Shown here: one piece after another, positions 36,829 to 45,350 of the stretch | Numbering within the stretch: the stretch's first letter is position 1 | Layout: each line of letters begins with the position of its first letter | NCBI GenBank assembly: GCA_016793775.1 | Contig: JAEULK010000034.1 | Coordinates: forward strand, 1-64,000 | DNA: 64,000 nt | Direction of reading: 5' to 3' | Source: Sphingopyxis sp. | Lineage (GTDB): Bacteria; Pseudomonadota; Alphaproteobacteria; Sphingomonadales; Sphingomonadaceae | The notes under the pieces: generated by a model | The model's input: the letters and a program-made list of their open reading frames with translations, nothing else | The model's database searches: none | What the model was told of the DNA's origin: nothing | Position numbers and translations under genes: made by a program

Positions 36829-37326
36829 TTATTGGTAGTTGGCGGTGACGTTGAACGTCCCCGAATAATCGCCCGCCGTCTGGTTGGCGCCGACGCTCAG
36901 CGTGCCGCCGACCTGGAAGCTGCCGCCGGTCGCGCTCAGCGTGACGTTGGTCGCCGAATAGGTCAGCGACGAGGTCATCGTGCCGCCGAGCGAGCCGTTC
37001 AGCGTCACCGACGAATCGCCACCGACAAGCACCACCGCACCCGAGGTGCCGGCGATGTTGAAGTTGGCGGCCGTGGTGGTGCCGGTGCAGGTCAGGCCCG
37101 CGCCGCAGGTCGCGGCACCGGCGGTCGACACCGCGACGGTTGAAGCGGTCGCGCCGCTGATGACCGTGGCATACTGCAGGTCGCTGGTGTTGGTGAGCGT
37201 GATCTGGCGCAGGATCTTGGCCTTCGCCGTACCCGTGGCCGACGCCGCATTCGCCGCCGAAGCATTCATGGCGAGAGCGGCAATAGCGGCGCCCATGAGG
37301 GCGCGCTTCAGAACGATGTTGCGCAT
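36829..37326 (-). CDS. DUF4402-like major pilin subunit
   Basis: A 165-residue exported protein. Signal peptide (RALMGAAIAALAMNASAANA) to about residue 25, then an all-beta, Thr/Ser/Gly-rich domain typical of DUF4402: KAKILRQITLTNTSDLQYATV near the start, one Cys pair (TCGAGLTC), GTLSVGANQTAGDYSGTFNV at the end. The C-terminal GxYxGTFxVTANYQ pattern is characteristic. Start ATG 37326 follows AAGGGACC. First gene of pilin-chaperone-usher; the strong hairpin after it fits a highly expressed structural subunit. Confidence 0.82.
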   Translation of the reverse strand: MRNIVLKRALMGAAIAALAMNASAANAASATGTAKAKILRQITLTNTSDLQYATVISGATASTVAVSTAGAATCGAGLTCTGTTTAANFNIAGTSGAVVLVGGDSSVTLNGSLGGTMTSSLTYSATNVTLSATGGSFQVGGTLSVGANQTAGDYSGTFNVTANYQ

Positions 37327-37598
37327 AATTTTGGTCCCTTGAACAAACTGAAGCGATTGGAAATCCCACCCCATCGCTGTCGCCCTTCTACCGACGACCG
37401 GTTCAGCTTTTGCCCAACAACCATGGTAAACGGCGCATTAGGAATTGGCCCGCCTTTCGCAAGGAAAGCAGGCTGAATCAGGGCTTTAGTGCCAGAAAGC
37501 GGATGATGTGGGGACCGCTCCGTCTCTCTTAACGGCCCGATGCGGCACAGATTAAGCGCCCTGCGACGACATGATTCGCCGCCGGGGCACGCCGCGAA

Positions 37599-38558
37599 TC
37601 AGATCGATTCGCCGCTCAATCGCTGGCAGATCATGTCGAGCTGGTCGAGCGAGGCGAATTTCAGCGTCAGCGCGCCCTTGCCCCCGCCGGCATAATGGAT
37701 CGCGACGCCGATCCCCAGCAGTTCGGACAGATGCCGCTCGACCGCGACGATGTCGGGGTCGCGCCCGCCGTCCAGGCTCTTATACTCGAGCGGCGCCTTG
37801 CGCCCGCCGCCCTTTTCGGCGCGCACCAGCGCCTCGACCGCGCGCACCGACAGGCCTTCCTTGACGATCTTGCGCGCCAGCCCCTCGGCGCCCTCGGCCC
37901 CGATCAGCGCGCGCGCATGCCCCATCGCCAGCGACCCGTCGCCGACCAGCGCCTGCACGCTCGCGGGCAGCTCGAGCAGCCGCATCAGGTTCGCGACATG
38001 GCTGCGCGACTTGCCGACCAGCTTGGCCAGCGCCTCCTGGCCATGCCCGAAATCGTCGATCAGCTTGCGATACGCCCCCGCCTCTTCGATCGCGTTCAGG
38101 TCCTGGCGCTGGATATTCTCGACCAGCGCGATCTCATAGGTCGCCGCATCGTCGAGCGCGCGCACGAGCGCGGGAATCTGATGCAGCCCGGCGCGCTGCG
38201 CCGCCCGCCACCGCCGCTCGCCCGCCACCAGCTGATACCCCGCGCCATCCGGCGCCGCGCGCACGATGATCGGCTGGAGCAGGCCCCTCGCGGCGATCGA
38301 ATCGGCCAGCTCGGCGATCGCGCCCTCGTCGAAATGGCGGCGCGGCTGGCCGGGCAGCGGGCGGATCGCGCTCACCGCGACATGCTGCACCGAATCGCCA
38401 CTCGCCGGCGCGGGCGAGGCCCCGCCGGGCGACGCCAGCACCGGCGCCTCGACCGCGGCATCGCCGAACAGCGCGTTCAGCCCGCGTCCCAGTCCCGAAG
38501 GCCGCTTCTTCGCCGGAATCGCCGCCGAAGCGCCAGTTTCTTCTTTATTATCCGTCAT
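37599..38558 (-). CDS. parB: chromosome-partitioning protein ParB
   Basis: A 319-residue CTP-dependent DNA clamp that loads at parS. The N-terminal CTPase region has GERRWRAAQRAGL and LVENIQRQDLNAIEEA. The central helix-turn-helix (KLVGKSRSHVANLMRLLELP) binds parS and the C-terminus is the dimerisation domain. It begins immediately after the parA stop. Three parS sequences lie 0.9-4.4 kb away. ParB also loads SMC and guides ori segregation. Confidence 0.95.
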   Translation of the reverse strand: MTDNKEETGASAAIPAKKRPSGLGRGLNALFGDAAVEAPVLASPGGASPAPASGDSVQHVAVSAIRPLPGQPRRHFDEGAIAELADSIAARGLLQPIIVRAAPDGAGYQLVAGERRWRAAQRAGLHQIPALVRALDDAATYEIALVENIQRQDLNAIEEAGAYRKLIDDFGHGQEALAKLVGKSRSHVANLMRLLELPASVQALVGDGSLAMGHARALIGAEGAEGLARKIVKEGLSVRAVEALVRAEKGGGRKAPLEYKSLDGGRDPDIVAVERHLSELLGIGVAIHYAGGGKGALTLKFASLDQLDMICQRLSGESI

Positions 38559-39344
38559 TTAAGCTGCCTTGCGGATGTTGGGCAAGCGGTCGATCAGTTC
38601 GCGTGCCAGCGCGATATAGGCCGCCGACCCGGCGCAGCGATGATCGTAGATCAGCGCCGGCAGGCCGTGGCTCGGCGCCTCGGACAGCCGCACATTGCGC
38701 GGGATCACCGTCTCGAACACCACCGGGCCCAGCACCTCGCGCACATCGTCGGAGACCTGGTCGGTCAGCCGGTTGCGGCGATCGAACATGGTCAGCGCGA
38801 CGCCCAGGATCGACAGCCGCTGGTTGAACTTGCCGCGCACGCGCTCGACCGTGGTCAGCAACTGGCTCAGCCCTTCGAGCGCGAAAAATTCGCATTGCAG
38901 CGGCACGATCAGCGATTCGGCGGCGATCAGCGCGTTGAGCGTCAGCATGCCCAGCGACGGCGGGCAATCGATCAGGCAGATGTCCCACTGCCCCGCCTGC
39001 GCGTCGGTCATCGCCTGCTGCAACTTGTGCAGCCGATCCTTATATTCGATCAGCTCGATCTCGGCGCCCGACAGGTCGACCGTCGCGGTGACGATGTCGA
39101 GCCGCGGCACCGCGGTCGGAATCGCGCATTCGGCCAGCGTCGCCTCGCCGCGCAGCAAATCGTAGCTCGACAAGATACGCTGCGCCTGTCCGATGCCCAG
39201 CCCGGTCGAGGCGTTGCCCTGCGGGTCGAGGTCGACGATCAGCGTGCGCCAGCCCGTCGCCGCAAGCGCGGTCGCCAGGTTGATCGCGGTCGTCGTCTTG
39301 CCGACCCCGCCCTTCTGGTTCGCCACCGCGATACGGATCATCAT
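38559..39344 (-). CDS. parA: chromosome-partitioning ATPase ParA
   Basis: A 261-residue Walker-type ATPase with the deviant Walker A motif KGGVGKTTT at 11-19, switch DLDPQGNAST and Walker B-like CLIDCPPSLG. It binds DNA nonspecifically with ATP and moves ParB-parS complexes. Two consecutive ATGs exist (39344 and 39341). The first overlaps the rsmG stop as ATGA; the second is better spaced from AGGA. The rsmG-parA-parB order is that of the alphaproteobacterial origin region. Confidence 0.95.
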   Translation of the reverse strand: MMIRIAVANQKGGVGKTTTAINLATALAATGWRTLIVDLDPQGNASTGLGIGQAQRILSSYDLLRGEATLAECAIPTAVPRLDIVTATVDLSGAEIELIEYKDRLHKLQQAMTDAQAGQWDICLIDCPPSLGMLTLNALIAAESLIVPLQCEFFALEGLSQLLTTVERVRGKFNQRLSILGVALTMFDRRNRLTDQVSDDVREVLGPVVFETVIPRNVRLSEAPSHGLPALIYDHRCAGSAAYIALARELIDRLPNIRKAA

Positions 39345-39997
39345 TTTCCTCGCTGCTTTGTCGCGATTTTTCCGACGCCGACCAAAATCTGGCTTGTCGC
39401 GTCGGTGCGGCTCTGTTCCACGTGAAACATTCTCTGCCATGTCGGCGGCAGCAACGCCAGTTCCTTAACCGCATTTCGCCCCTTTGGCAGCAGCCAGCGC
39501 GTCGATTCGGTGGAAAAACGCGCGGATAAGTCGATCAGCCGGTCGAGCGGCGCAAAGGCCCGCGCGCTGATTGTCCCCGCCGGCCGTGTCGATACCCGCT
39601 CCAATGGCGCCTCGGCCACCTCGACATGCCCCAGCCCCAGTTCGCCCGCGACATCGCGCAAGAATTCGCACCGCCGCTTGCGCGATTCGACGAGCAACAT
39701 CGGCCGCTCCGACAGGATCGCGACCACCAGCCCCGGCAACCCCGGCCCGCTCCCCAGATCGACCCAAAGCCCTTCGCCGTCTGTATCGAGCGCGAGCAAT
39801 TGCGCGCTGTCGGCGATATGCCGCACCCAAAGCGTCGGGATCGTCGACGCCGCAATCAGATTCTGCCGGTCATTCTCGGCAACGAGCATCGCCGCAAACC
39901 GCTCGAGCCGCGCCCATTGCTCGGCCGTCGGCGCAAATGCCTGCATCAGCCAGTCGCGCGCAGCGCCTTCATCTTCCAATAGTTCGGTTGCCGCCAC
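39341..39997 (-). CDS. rsmG: 16S rRNA (guanine-527-N7)-methyltransferase RsmG (GidB)
   Basis: A 218-residue SAM-dependent methyltransferase that makes m7G527 in 16S rRNA; its loss gives low-level streptomycin resistance in other bacteria. SAM loop DLGSGPGLPGLVVAIL, then LVESRKRRCEFLRDV and SARAFAPLDRLIDL. GTG 39997 is the only start giving the usual length. A parS site falls inside the gene and encodes MFHVEQ near the C-terminus, a peptide often seen in RsmG for that reason. parA follows by overlap. Confidence 0.92.
   Translation of the reverse strand: MAATELLEDEGAARDWLMQAFAPTAEQWARLERFAAMLVAENDRQNLIAASTIPTLWVRHIADSAQLLALDTDGEGLWVDLGSGPGLPGLVVAILSERPMLLVESRKRRCEFLRDVAGELGLGHVEVAEAPLERVSTRPAGTISARAFAPLDRLIDLSARFSTESTRWLLPKGRNAVKELALLPPTWQRMFHVEQSRTDATSQILVGVGKIATKQRGK
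39414..39429. promoter_or_regulatory. parS site 1 (in rsmG)
   Basis: TGTTCCACGTGAAACA matches the bacterial parS consensus TGTTNCACGTGAAACA exactly. It is embedded in rsmG codons, as in other species. Confidence 0.92.
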
Positions 39998-40037
39998 GTC
40001 GCTCTTTCACCTTCCCCGCGCAGCGGGCTTATCCTTC

Positions 40038-40149
40038 TTCGTGCCTTTGCGCCTTTGCGTGAGATTTTGAAAGCCTCACGCAAAGGCGCAAAGGCACGAA
40101 AGGGCTTCCGACCGCTGTCCTTCAAATTTCTCACACAAAGACACAAGGA
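40038..40149. repeat. octamer-built palindrome, copy C
   Basis: Arms 40038-40063 and 40075-40100 are perfect 26-base inverted repeats with an 11-base loop, built from CCTTTGCG units. A third, related stretch (CTCACACAAAGACACAAGG, 40129-40148) follows without a mirror partner. The element lies in the 259-base gap between rsmG and the membrane-protein gene at 40257; nothing else was recognised there. Confidence 0.85.
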
Positions 40150-40256
40150 TGGCTGCGGATGGAACGCGCCGAGCGCACTCGTCCTCCGATTCCTTTCAGA
40201 CATTGCCTCCGCGGACACGATGACCGATAATTGGAAACTGTGAGGGGGACGAGCTT

Positions 40257-40796
40257 ATGTTGACTGCAAAGCTAAGAGACGTCGGCGGAATGGCTGCCGG
40301 ATTCCTTTTGATGCTCGCGTTTCTCGCGATACCGATTATTTTTCTAATGGGCGCCGCGGAGTTCAGCATTTGGGCGCTGGATTGGATTCCCGGCGCTATC
40401 GGAATTGCTATGCTGGCCTGCTTAGCCGTCTTGCCCCTGGCAATTATCCCCGCGACGAGAGGCCTTTCTTCCAGCTTGTTTGGCCTGATCTCATTGGTGT
40501 TCGGTGCTTGCCTGTGGCTTTATGCGTTGGCGTTCACCTACTTGAAGTGGGGAATGCTGGGTGTCGTGATCGGCATCATGATTTTCGGCGTGGGCGTAGT
40601 ATTTACCGGAACGCTTGCGGCGCTGATTTCAGCGACGTGGGTTGTGCTTGGCAATCTCGCGTTTCTCTTTGCCTTATTCGTTGCTACCCGCATCTTGAGC
40701 ATTTGGTTAGCTCACTTGGCTGACCAGCGTACGGTACGCCAGCAAATGCGCGATACACCCTCAAGGGTCATTATTACTCAGGATCCAGACACCTGA
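40257..40796 (+). CDS. small polytopic membrane protein, hypothetical
   Basis: A 179-residue protein with four or five hydrophobic helices (about residues 12-34, 42-64, 70-92, 98-122 and 126-150) and a short polar tail (DQRTVRQQMRDTPSRVIITQDPDT). A clear AGGGGGA site precedes ATG 40257. Base composition is less GC-rich than the flanking par and mnm genes. It is the only rightward gene in the leftward par/mnm block. No family was recognised; it may be a horizontally gained insertion. Confidence 0.75.
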   Translation: MLTAKLRDVGGMAAGFLLMLAFLAIPIIFLMGAAEFSIWALDWIPGAIGIAMLACLAVLPLAIIPATRGLSSSLFGLISLVFGACLWLYALAFTYLKWGMLGVVIGIMIFGVGVVFTGTLAALISATWVVLGNLAFLFALFVATRILSIWLAHLADQRTVRQQMRDTPSRVIITQDPDT

Positions 40797-40877
40797 TTGG
40801 GAAGTATGATGCTGGCGTAAGAATCGGGCCGGACCCTCCAATTTTCAGCTGCTCCCGAACGAAGTGGGGCGTCAGCC

Positions 40878-42749
40878 TTAAGCCGCACGCCGCTTGCTGT
40901 GCACCAGGATCGCGGTCAGCGCCGCGGGGGTTACCCCGTCGATCCGCCCCGCCTGTCCCAGCGTCTCGGGCCGCGCGCGGGTCAGCCGCTCGACCATCTC
41001 GCGCGATAGCCCGCCGATTGCGGCATAGTCGAGCGCCGGGTCGAGCAGGATCGCCTCGTTCGCCGCGAGCGAGCGCAGCTCGGCCTCCTGCCGCGCGATA
41101 TAGGGCGCATAATGCGCGTCCTCGGCCAATTCGGCGAGGATCGTCTCGTCGATCGCGGCGAGTTCGGGCTCGAGTAGCGCCAGCGTCGCCAATGTCACCC
41201 CGGCGTATCGCAGCAGGTCGATCCGCCGCCGTGCCGCGCCGTCACCCGGCAGCGCCAGCCCGATCGCGGCATAATCGGCACTCGTCACCGGCACCTCGAG
41301 CAAAGCCGCCGCCCGCGCCCGCTCGGCCAGACGCGCGTCGAACAGCGCGGCGGTCGCCGGCCGTACGAGTCCCAGCGCGATCCCCTTGGGGGTCAGCCGC
41401 GTCGCGGCATTGTCGGCGCGCAGCCGCAGCCGGTACTCGGCGCGCGCGGTGAGCATCCGGTACGGCTCGCTCACCCCCTGCAGCACCAGATCGTCGACCA
41501 TCACCCCGATATAGGATATGGACCGGTCGAGGATCAGCGGATCGCGCCCCTGCACCGCGAGCGCCGCATTCGCCCCCGCGACCAGCCCCTGCGCCGCCGC
41601 CTCCTCATAGCCGGTGGTGCCGTTGATCTGCCCCGCGCACCACAGCCCGCCGAGCGCGCGCACCTGCAACGTCCGGTCGAGCGCGCGCGGGTCGATATGG
41701 TCATATTCGACCGCATAGCCCGGCACCACCATCTCGACCGTCTCAAGCCCTTCCATCGTGCGCAACATGCTCAGCTGCACATCGGCGGGGAGCGAGGTCG
41801 AAATGCCGTTCGGATAGACGAGCACCGAATCGAGCCCCTCGGGCTCGAGAAACACCTGATGCCCGTCGCGGTCGGCGAAGCGGTGGATTTTGTCCTCGAT
41901 CGACGGGCAGTAGCGCGGCCCCGCCGCGCCGATCGCCCCGGTGAACAAGGGCGAGCGGTCGAGATTCGCTGCGATGATCGCGTGGCTCTCGCTATTGGTG
42001 CGCGTAATCGCGCAGAAAATCTGCGGTACCGTCCGTGCATTGTTCCACGTGGAACAGGTCCAGCTTGCGCCTTCGGCGCTGTCCGACGGCTGCTCGGCGA
42101 GCCGCGCCCAGTCGATCGTGCGCCCGTCGAGCCGCGGCGGCGTCCCGGTCTTGAGCCGCGCCATCGGCAGGTCGGCGGCGCGCAACTGCTCGGCCAGCCG
42201 ATGCGCCCCGGCCTCGCCGATGCGCCCGCCCTCCATCCGTTCCTCGCCGCGGAACAGCCGCCCGCCGAGAAAGGTGCCCGTCGCGAGCACGACGGCACCG
42301 GCGGTCAGCTTGGTGCCATCGCCAAGCTCCAGCCCCGCAACGCGCGAACCGTCCTCCGACAGGATCAGCGCCGCGGCCTCACCCTCGACGACGGTGATGC
42401 CCTCTTCGGCGGCGAGCAGGTCCTGGATCGCCTGCCGATAGAGTTTCCGGTCGGCCTGGATGCGCGGGCCCTGCACCGCCGCGCCCTTCGATGCGTTGAG
42501 CATCCGGTAGTGTATTGCCGCGCTATCGGCCGCGCGCGCCATCCACCCGTCGAGCGCATCGACCTCGCGCATCAGATGCCCCTTGCCCAGCCCCCCGATC
42601 GCCGGGTTGCACGACATCGTCCCGATCAGCGCCGGGTCGAAACTGACCAGCGCAACCGACGCGCCGAGCCGCGCCGCAGCCGCGGCCGCCTCGGTCCCGG
42701 CATGCCCACCGCCGACGACGATGACATCATATGTTGCGCTGCTGTGCAT
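40878..42749 (-). CDS. mnmG: tRNA uridine-5-carboxymethylaminomethyl modification enzyme MnmG (GidA)
   Basis: A 623-residue flavoprotein that, with MnmE, builds the cmnm5 group on wobble U34 of certain tRNAs. FAD motif [15 protein letters not shown] at residues 8-22, then [41 protein letters not shown] and [19 protein letters not shown] 42749 is the canonical start. A parS site inside the gene encodes CSTWN. A parS and a palindrome separate it from mnmE. Confidence 0.95.
   Translation of the reverse strand: MHSSATYDVIVVGGGHAGTEAAAAAARLGASVALVSFDPALIGTMSCNPAIGGLGKGHLMREVDALDGWMARAADSAAIHYRMLNASKGAAVQGPRIQADRKLYRQAIQDLLAAEEGITVVEGEAAALILSEDGSRVAGLELGDGTKLTAGAVVLATGTFLGGRLFRGEERMEGGRIGEAGAHRLAEQLRAADLPMARLKTGTPPRLDGRTIDWARLAEQPSDSAEGASWTCSTWNNARTVPQIFCAITRTNSESHAIIAANLDRSPLFTGAIGAAGPRYCPSIEDKIHRFADRDGHQVFLEPEGLDSVLVYPNGISTSLPADVQLSMLRTMEGLETVEMVVPGYAVEYDHIDPRALDRTLQVRALGGLWCAGQINGTTGYEEAAAQGLVAGANAALAVQGRDPLILDRSISYIGVMVDDLVLQGVSEPYRMLTARAEYRLRLRADNAATRLTPKGIALGLVRPATAALFDARLAERARAAALLEVPVTSADYAAIGLALPGDGAARRRIDLLRYAGVTLATLALLEPELAAIDETILAELAEDAHYAPYIARQEAELRSLAANEAILLDPALDYAAIGGLSREMVERLTRARPETLGQAGRIDGVTPAALTAILVHSKRRAA
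42041..42056. promoter_or_regulatory. parS site 2 (in mnmG)
   Basis: TGTTCCACGTGGAACA is a perfectly palindromic parS-type sequence inside mnmG. It differs from site 1 by one base. Confidence 0.9.
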
Positions 42750-42812
42750 GATTGTGGCGGCGCATAGCCGAAACCAACGCTCGAATCCATCCGCGCGTAG
42801 CGCCCAAAAAAA

Positions 42813-42884
42813 TCTCACACAAAGGCACAAAGGCACGAAGACGAACGCCGATTCTTCTTCGTGCCTTTGTGCCTTTGTGTGAGA
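42813..42884. repeat. octamer-built perfect palindrome, copy D
   Basis: Arms 42813-42840 and 42857-42884 are perfect 28-base inverted repeats with a 16-base loop, made of CACAAAGG units. It is related to copy C, with the GCGCAAAGG unit replaced by CACAAAGG. It lies between mnmG and parS site 3. Confidence 0.88.
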
Positions 42885-42918
42885 AAAAAGGGGCTACGCC
42901 CAACCTCGCCAAAATCGC

Positions 42919-42934
42919 TGTTCCACGTGGAACA
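42919..42934. promoter_or_regulatory. parS site 3 (after mnmE)
   Basis: TGTTCCACGTGGAACA, identical to site 2, ends exactly where the mnmE stop codon begins. Confidence 0.9.
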
Positions 42935-44266
42935 TCATTTCCCGATGCAGAATCGTCCGAACAGCGTATCGAGCATTTCCTCGACCCCCGCCCGTCCCGT
43001 GATCCGGTCGAGCGCCCCGCCCGCGAGCCGCAGCCGTTCGGCGAGCAGAATCAAATCCCCCGCCTCGCGCGATCCTGCCTCGACCGTCAGCCAGCCCTTC
43101 GCCTCGGCTAGCGCCTCGCGCTGCCGCCGCCGCAGCGCCGCCTCGCCCTCGCGCGGCAACAGGGTGTGCGCCAACTCGACGATCATGCGGTGCAGCCTGT
43201 CCATCCCCTCGCCGGTCGCCGCCGACAGCGCCAGGTCGCAGCGTGCAGCCTCGGCCTCCACCGCCGTATCGCCCGCCCAGCGATCGGCCTGCGCCGCGAT
43301 CAATATCGCACGCGGGTGCTCAGGAGCCTCCTTCGGCGGCCCCAGCCACAGCAATATGTCCGCCGCCTCGACCGCCGCCTTGGCGCGGTCGATCCCGATC
43401 ATTTCGATCGCATCGGCACTTTCGGCGCGCAATCCTGCCGTGTCCGAAAAGCGCATCGCGATCCCGTCGAGCGCCAGCGCCGTCTCGATCACATCGCGCG
43501 TCGTCCCCGCCACCGGCGACACGATCGCCAGCTCGCTCTTCGCTAAAGCATTGATAAGGGTGGATTTCCCGGCATTGGGCGGTCCCGCGATGACGACCGA
43601 CAGCCCCTCGGCAATCACCTCCGCCGCCGGCCGCGCCAGCCACGCGTCCATCTCCCCCGCCAGCGCCCCCATCCCATCGCGCAACCGCTGCGCGACACTT
43701 TCGCCAACTTCCACATCATCCTCATCGGCGAAATTCAACTCCGCCTCCGCCCCCGCCATCAGCGTCAGCAGCTGCTCCTGCCACGCTTCGACCACGCGCG
43801 ACACATGCCCGCTCGCCATGCCCAGCGCCTGCTTCCGCTGGCCTTCGGTCTCGGCCGCGAGCAGATCGGCGAGCCCCTCCGCTTCGGCCAGGTCGATCCG
43901 CCCATGGTCGAAAGCGCGCCGCGTAAACTCCCCCGCCTCGGCGCGCCGCAATCGCGGCAGCGCCTCCAGCACCGCCTCGACCGCCGCCACGACGGCGCGC
44001 CCGCCGTGCAGATGCAGCTCGGCCAGATCCTCACCGGTCGCGGTCGCCGGCCCAGGAAACCACAGAATCAGCGCCCGATCGAGCGGCGCTCCCTCGGCAT
44101 CTGTCAATTCCGCCAGCACCGCCCGCCGCGGCTCGGGCAGTCGCCCCGCCAGCGCCTCCAGCGCCACCCCTGCCTGCGGCCCACTCACGCGCACGACGCC
44201 GATCGCCGCCGGCGGCATCCCGCTCGACAGCGCGAAGATCGTGTCGCTGCTTTCGTCTTGGTTCAG
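42935..44266 (-). CDS. mnmE: tRNA modification GTPase MnmE (TrmE), probable CTG start
   Basis: A potassium-activated GTPase that partners MnmG in wobble-uridine modification. Folate-binding N-domain (PPAAIGVVRVSG...LAELHLHGG), G domain with AGPPNAGKSTLINAL, TTRD and DTAGL (switch II), and the C-terminal FCIGK with the family's essential Cys. The first ATG (44218) would remove DTIFALSSG, which is near-invariant at MnmE N-termini and is encoded in frame just upstream. No ATG, GTG or TTG exists there. CTG 44266 overlaps the upstream stop as CTGA, like the ATGA joins elsewhere, and gives 443 residues; it is taken as the likely start. Confidence 0.85.
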   Translation of the reverse strand: MNQDESSDTIFALSSGMPPAAIGVVRVSGPQAGVALEALAGRLPEPRRAVLAELTDAEGAPLDRALILWFPGPATATGEDLAELHLHGGRAVVAAVEAVLEALPRLRRAEAGEFTRRAFDHGRIDLAEAEGLADLLAAETEGQRKQALGMASGHVSRVVEAWQEQLLTLMAGAEAELNFADEDDVEVGESVAQRLRDGMGALAGEMDAWLARPAAEVIAEGLSVVIAGPPNAGKSTLINALAKSELAIVSPVAGTTRDVIETALALDGIAMRFSDTAGLRAESADAIEMIGIDRAKAAVEAADILLWLGPPKEAPEHPRAILIAAQADRWAGDTAVEAEAARCDLALSAATGEGMDRLHRMIVELAHTLLPREGEAALRRRQREALAEAKGWLTVEAGSREAGDLILLAERLRLAGGALDRITGRAGVEEMLDTLFGRFCIGK

Positions 44267-44553
44267 CTCTTGCGCCCCCGCGCCGGTTTATCGTCGCCGT
44301 CGCCGCTCTTGCTCGCGCCGCCCATCAGCCCGCCGCCGAACTGGCCCATCAGCGACTGGATCAGCCCCAGCCCGCTTTCGCCCATCGGCACCCAGCTCTT
44401 GACCATCGTCTGCACCATGTCGGGGGTGATGCCCTTGGCCATCAATTCCTTGACGCGCGCGAGATAGATTTCGTGAAGCGGCTCGAGGTCGGGCAGGCCG
44501 ACCAGCCGCCGCGCTTCCTCGGGGGTGCAATCGATCTCGATATTGAATTTCAT
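44263..44553 (-). CDS. DUF6489-like small protein
   Basis: A 96-residue protein. It opens MKFNIEIDCTPEEARRLVGLPDL, followed by an amphipathic helical part (MVQTMVKSWVPMGESGLGLIQSLM) and a Gly-rich, basic tail. It matches a small alphaproteobacterial family often found beside mnmE; the PEEARRxxGLPDxxPLH pattern is typical. It is first in the leftward mnmE operon, overlapping it by four bases. Function unknown. Confidence 0.8.
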   Translation of the reverse strand: MKFNIEIDCTPEEARRLVGLPDLEPLHEIYLARVKELMAKGITPDMVQTMVKSWVPMGESGLGLIQSLMGQFGGGLMGGASKSGDGDDKPARGRKS

Positions 44554-44651
44554 CGCCTGTCTCCGCCCCTTATCGCCGCTTGAGCCGCGCCGCTGCGCCC
44601 GCTAGCTTCGCGCTTTCACCGCCAAGAAGCAAGAGTCAGGAGAGCCCCCTC

Positions 44652-45350
44652 ATGTCCGCGACCAACACGACCATCCCCGCGCTCGACGGCGAGGGGGCGA
44701 TTCCCGCCTATGTCGCGCGACCCGACGCCGACGGCTCACGCGCGATCATCGTGATCCCCGAAATCTTCGGGGTCAACGCCGGCATCCGCGAGAAATGCGA
44801 GGATTGGGCGGCCGAGGGCTATCTGGCGATCGCGCCCGACATCTTCTGGCGCTTCGCCCCGGGGGTCGAGCTCGACCCCGATGTCGAGGCCGAATTGCAG
44901 CAGGCCTTCGGCTATTTCGGCCAATATGATGCCGACCTCGGCGTCCAGGACATCGAAGCCGCGATCCGCTGGCTGCACGGCCAGGGCGCCACGAAAGTGG
45001 GCTGCGTCGGTTTCTGCCTTGGCGGCCGCTTGGCCTATATGGCCGCGACGCGCACCGACGTGAACGCATCGGTCGGCTATTATGGCGTCATGATCGACCA
45101 GATGCTGAACGAAAGCCACGCGATCGCGCATCCGCTGATGCTCCATATCCCCACCGCCGATCATTTCGTCGGCCCCGAGGCGCAGGCGAAGATGCACAAA
45201 GGGCTAGATCCGCTCCCCAAGGTCACGCTCCACGATTATGTGGGGCTCGACCATGGTTTCGCCGCAACGCATGGCGATCGCCGCGACGATGCGGGCGCCG
45301 AACTCGCCGACGGTCGCACCCGCGCCTTTTTCGCCGAGCATCTCGCATGA
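44652..45350 (+). CDS. dienelactone hydrolase family protein
   Basis: A 232-residue alpha/beta hydrolase of the DLH family. Nucleophile elbow GFCLGG with catalytic Cys near residue 123, Asp in TADHF near 171, His in LDHGFAA near 202. The early motif VIPEIFGVNAGIREKCEDWA is characteristic. It is soluble, with no signal peptide. The substrate is uncertain: classical members open dienelactones, others hydrolyse assorted esters. ATG 44652 fits the family start. The SnoaL-like gene overlaps by ATGA. Confidence 0.88.
   Translation: MSATNTTIPALDGEGAIPAYVARPDADGSRAIIVIPEIFGVNAGIREKCEDWAAEGYLAIAPDIFWRFAPGVELDPDVEAELQQAFGYFGQYDADLGVQDIEAAIRWLHGQGATKVGCVGFCLGGRLAYMAATRTDVNASVGYYGVMIDQMLNESHAIAHPLMLHIPTADHFVGPEAQAKMHKGLDPLPKVTLHDYVGLDHGFAATHGDRRDDAGAELADGRTRAFFAEHLA

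Noticed and set aside
37327-37598. Small gene between pilin and parB
   Set aside because: No frame with a ribosome site or family pattern was found in this 272-base gap; only pilin promoter sequence is expected there.
42935-44218. mnmE starting at ATG 44218
   Set aside because: It would omit the conserved DTIFALSSG segment that is intact in frame upstream; kept only as an alternative.
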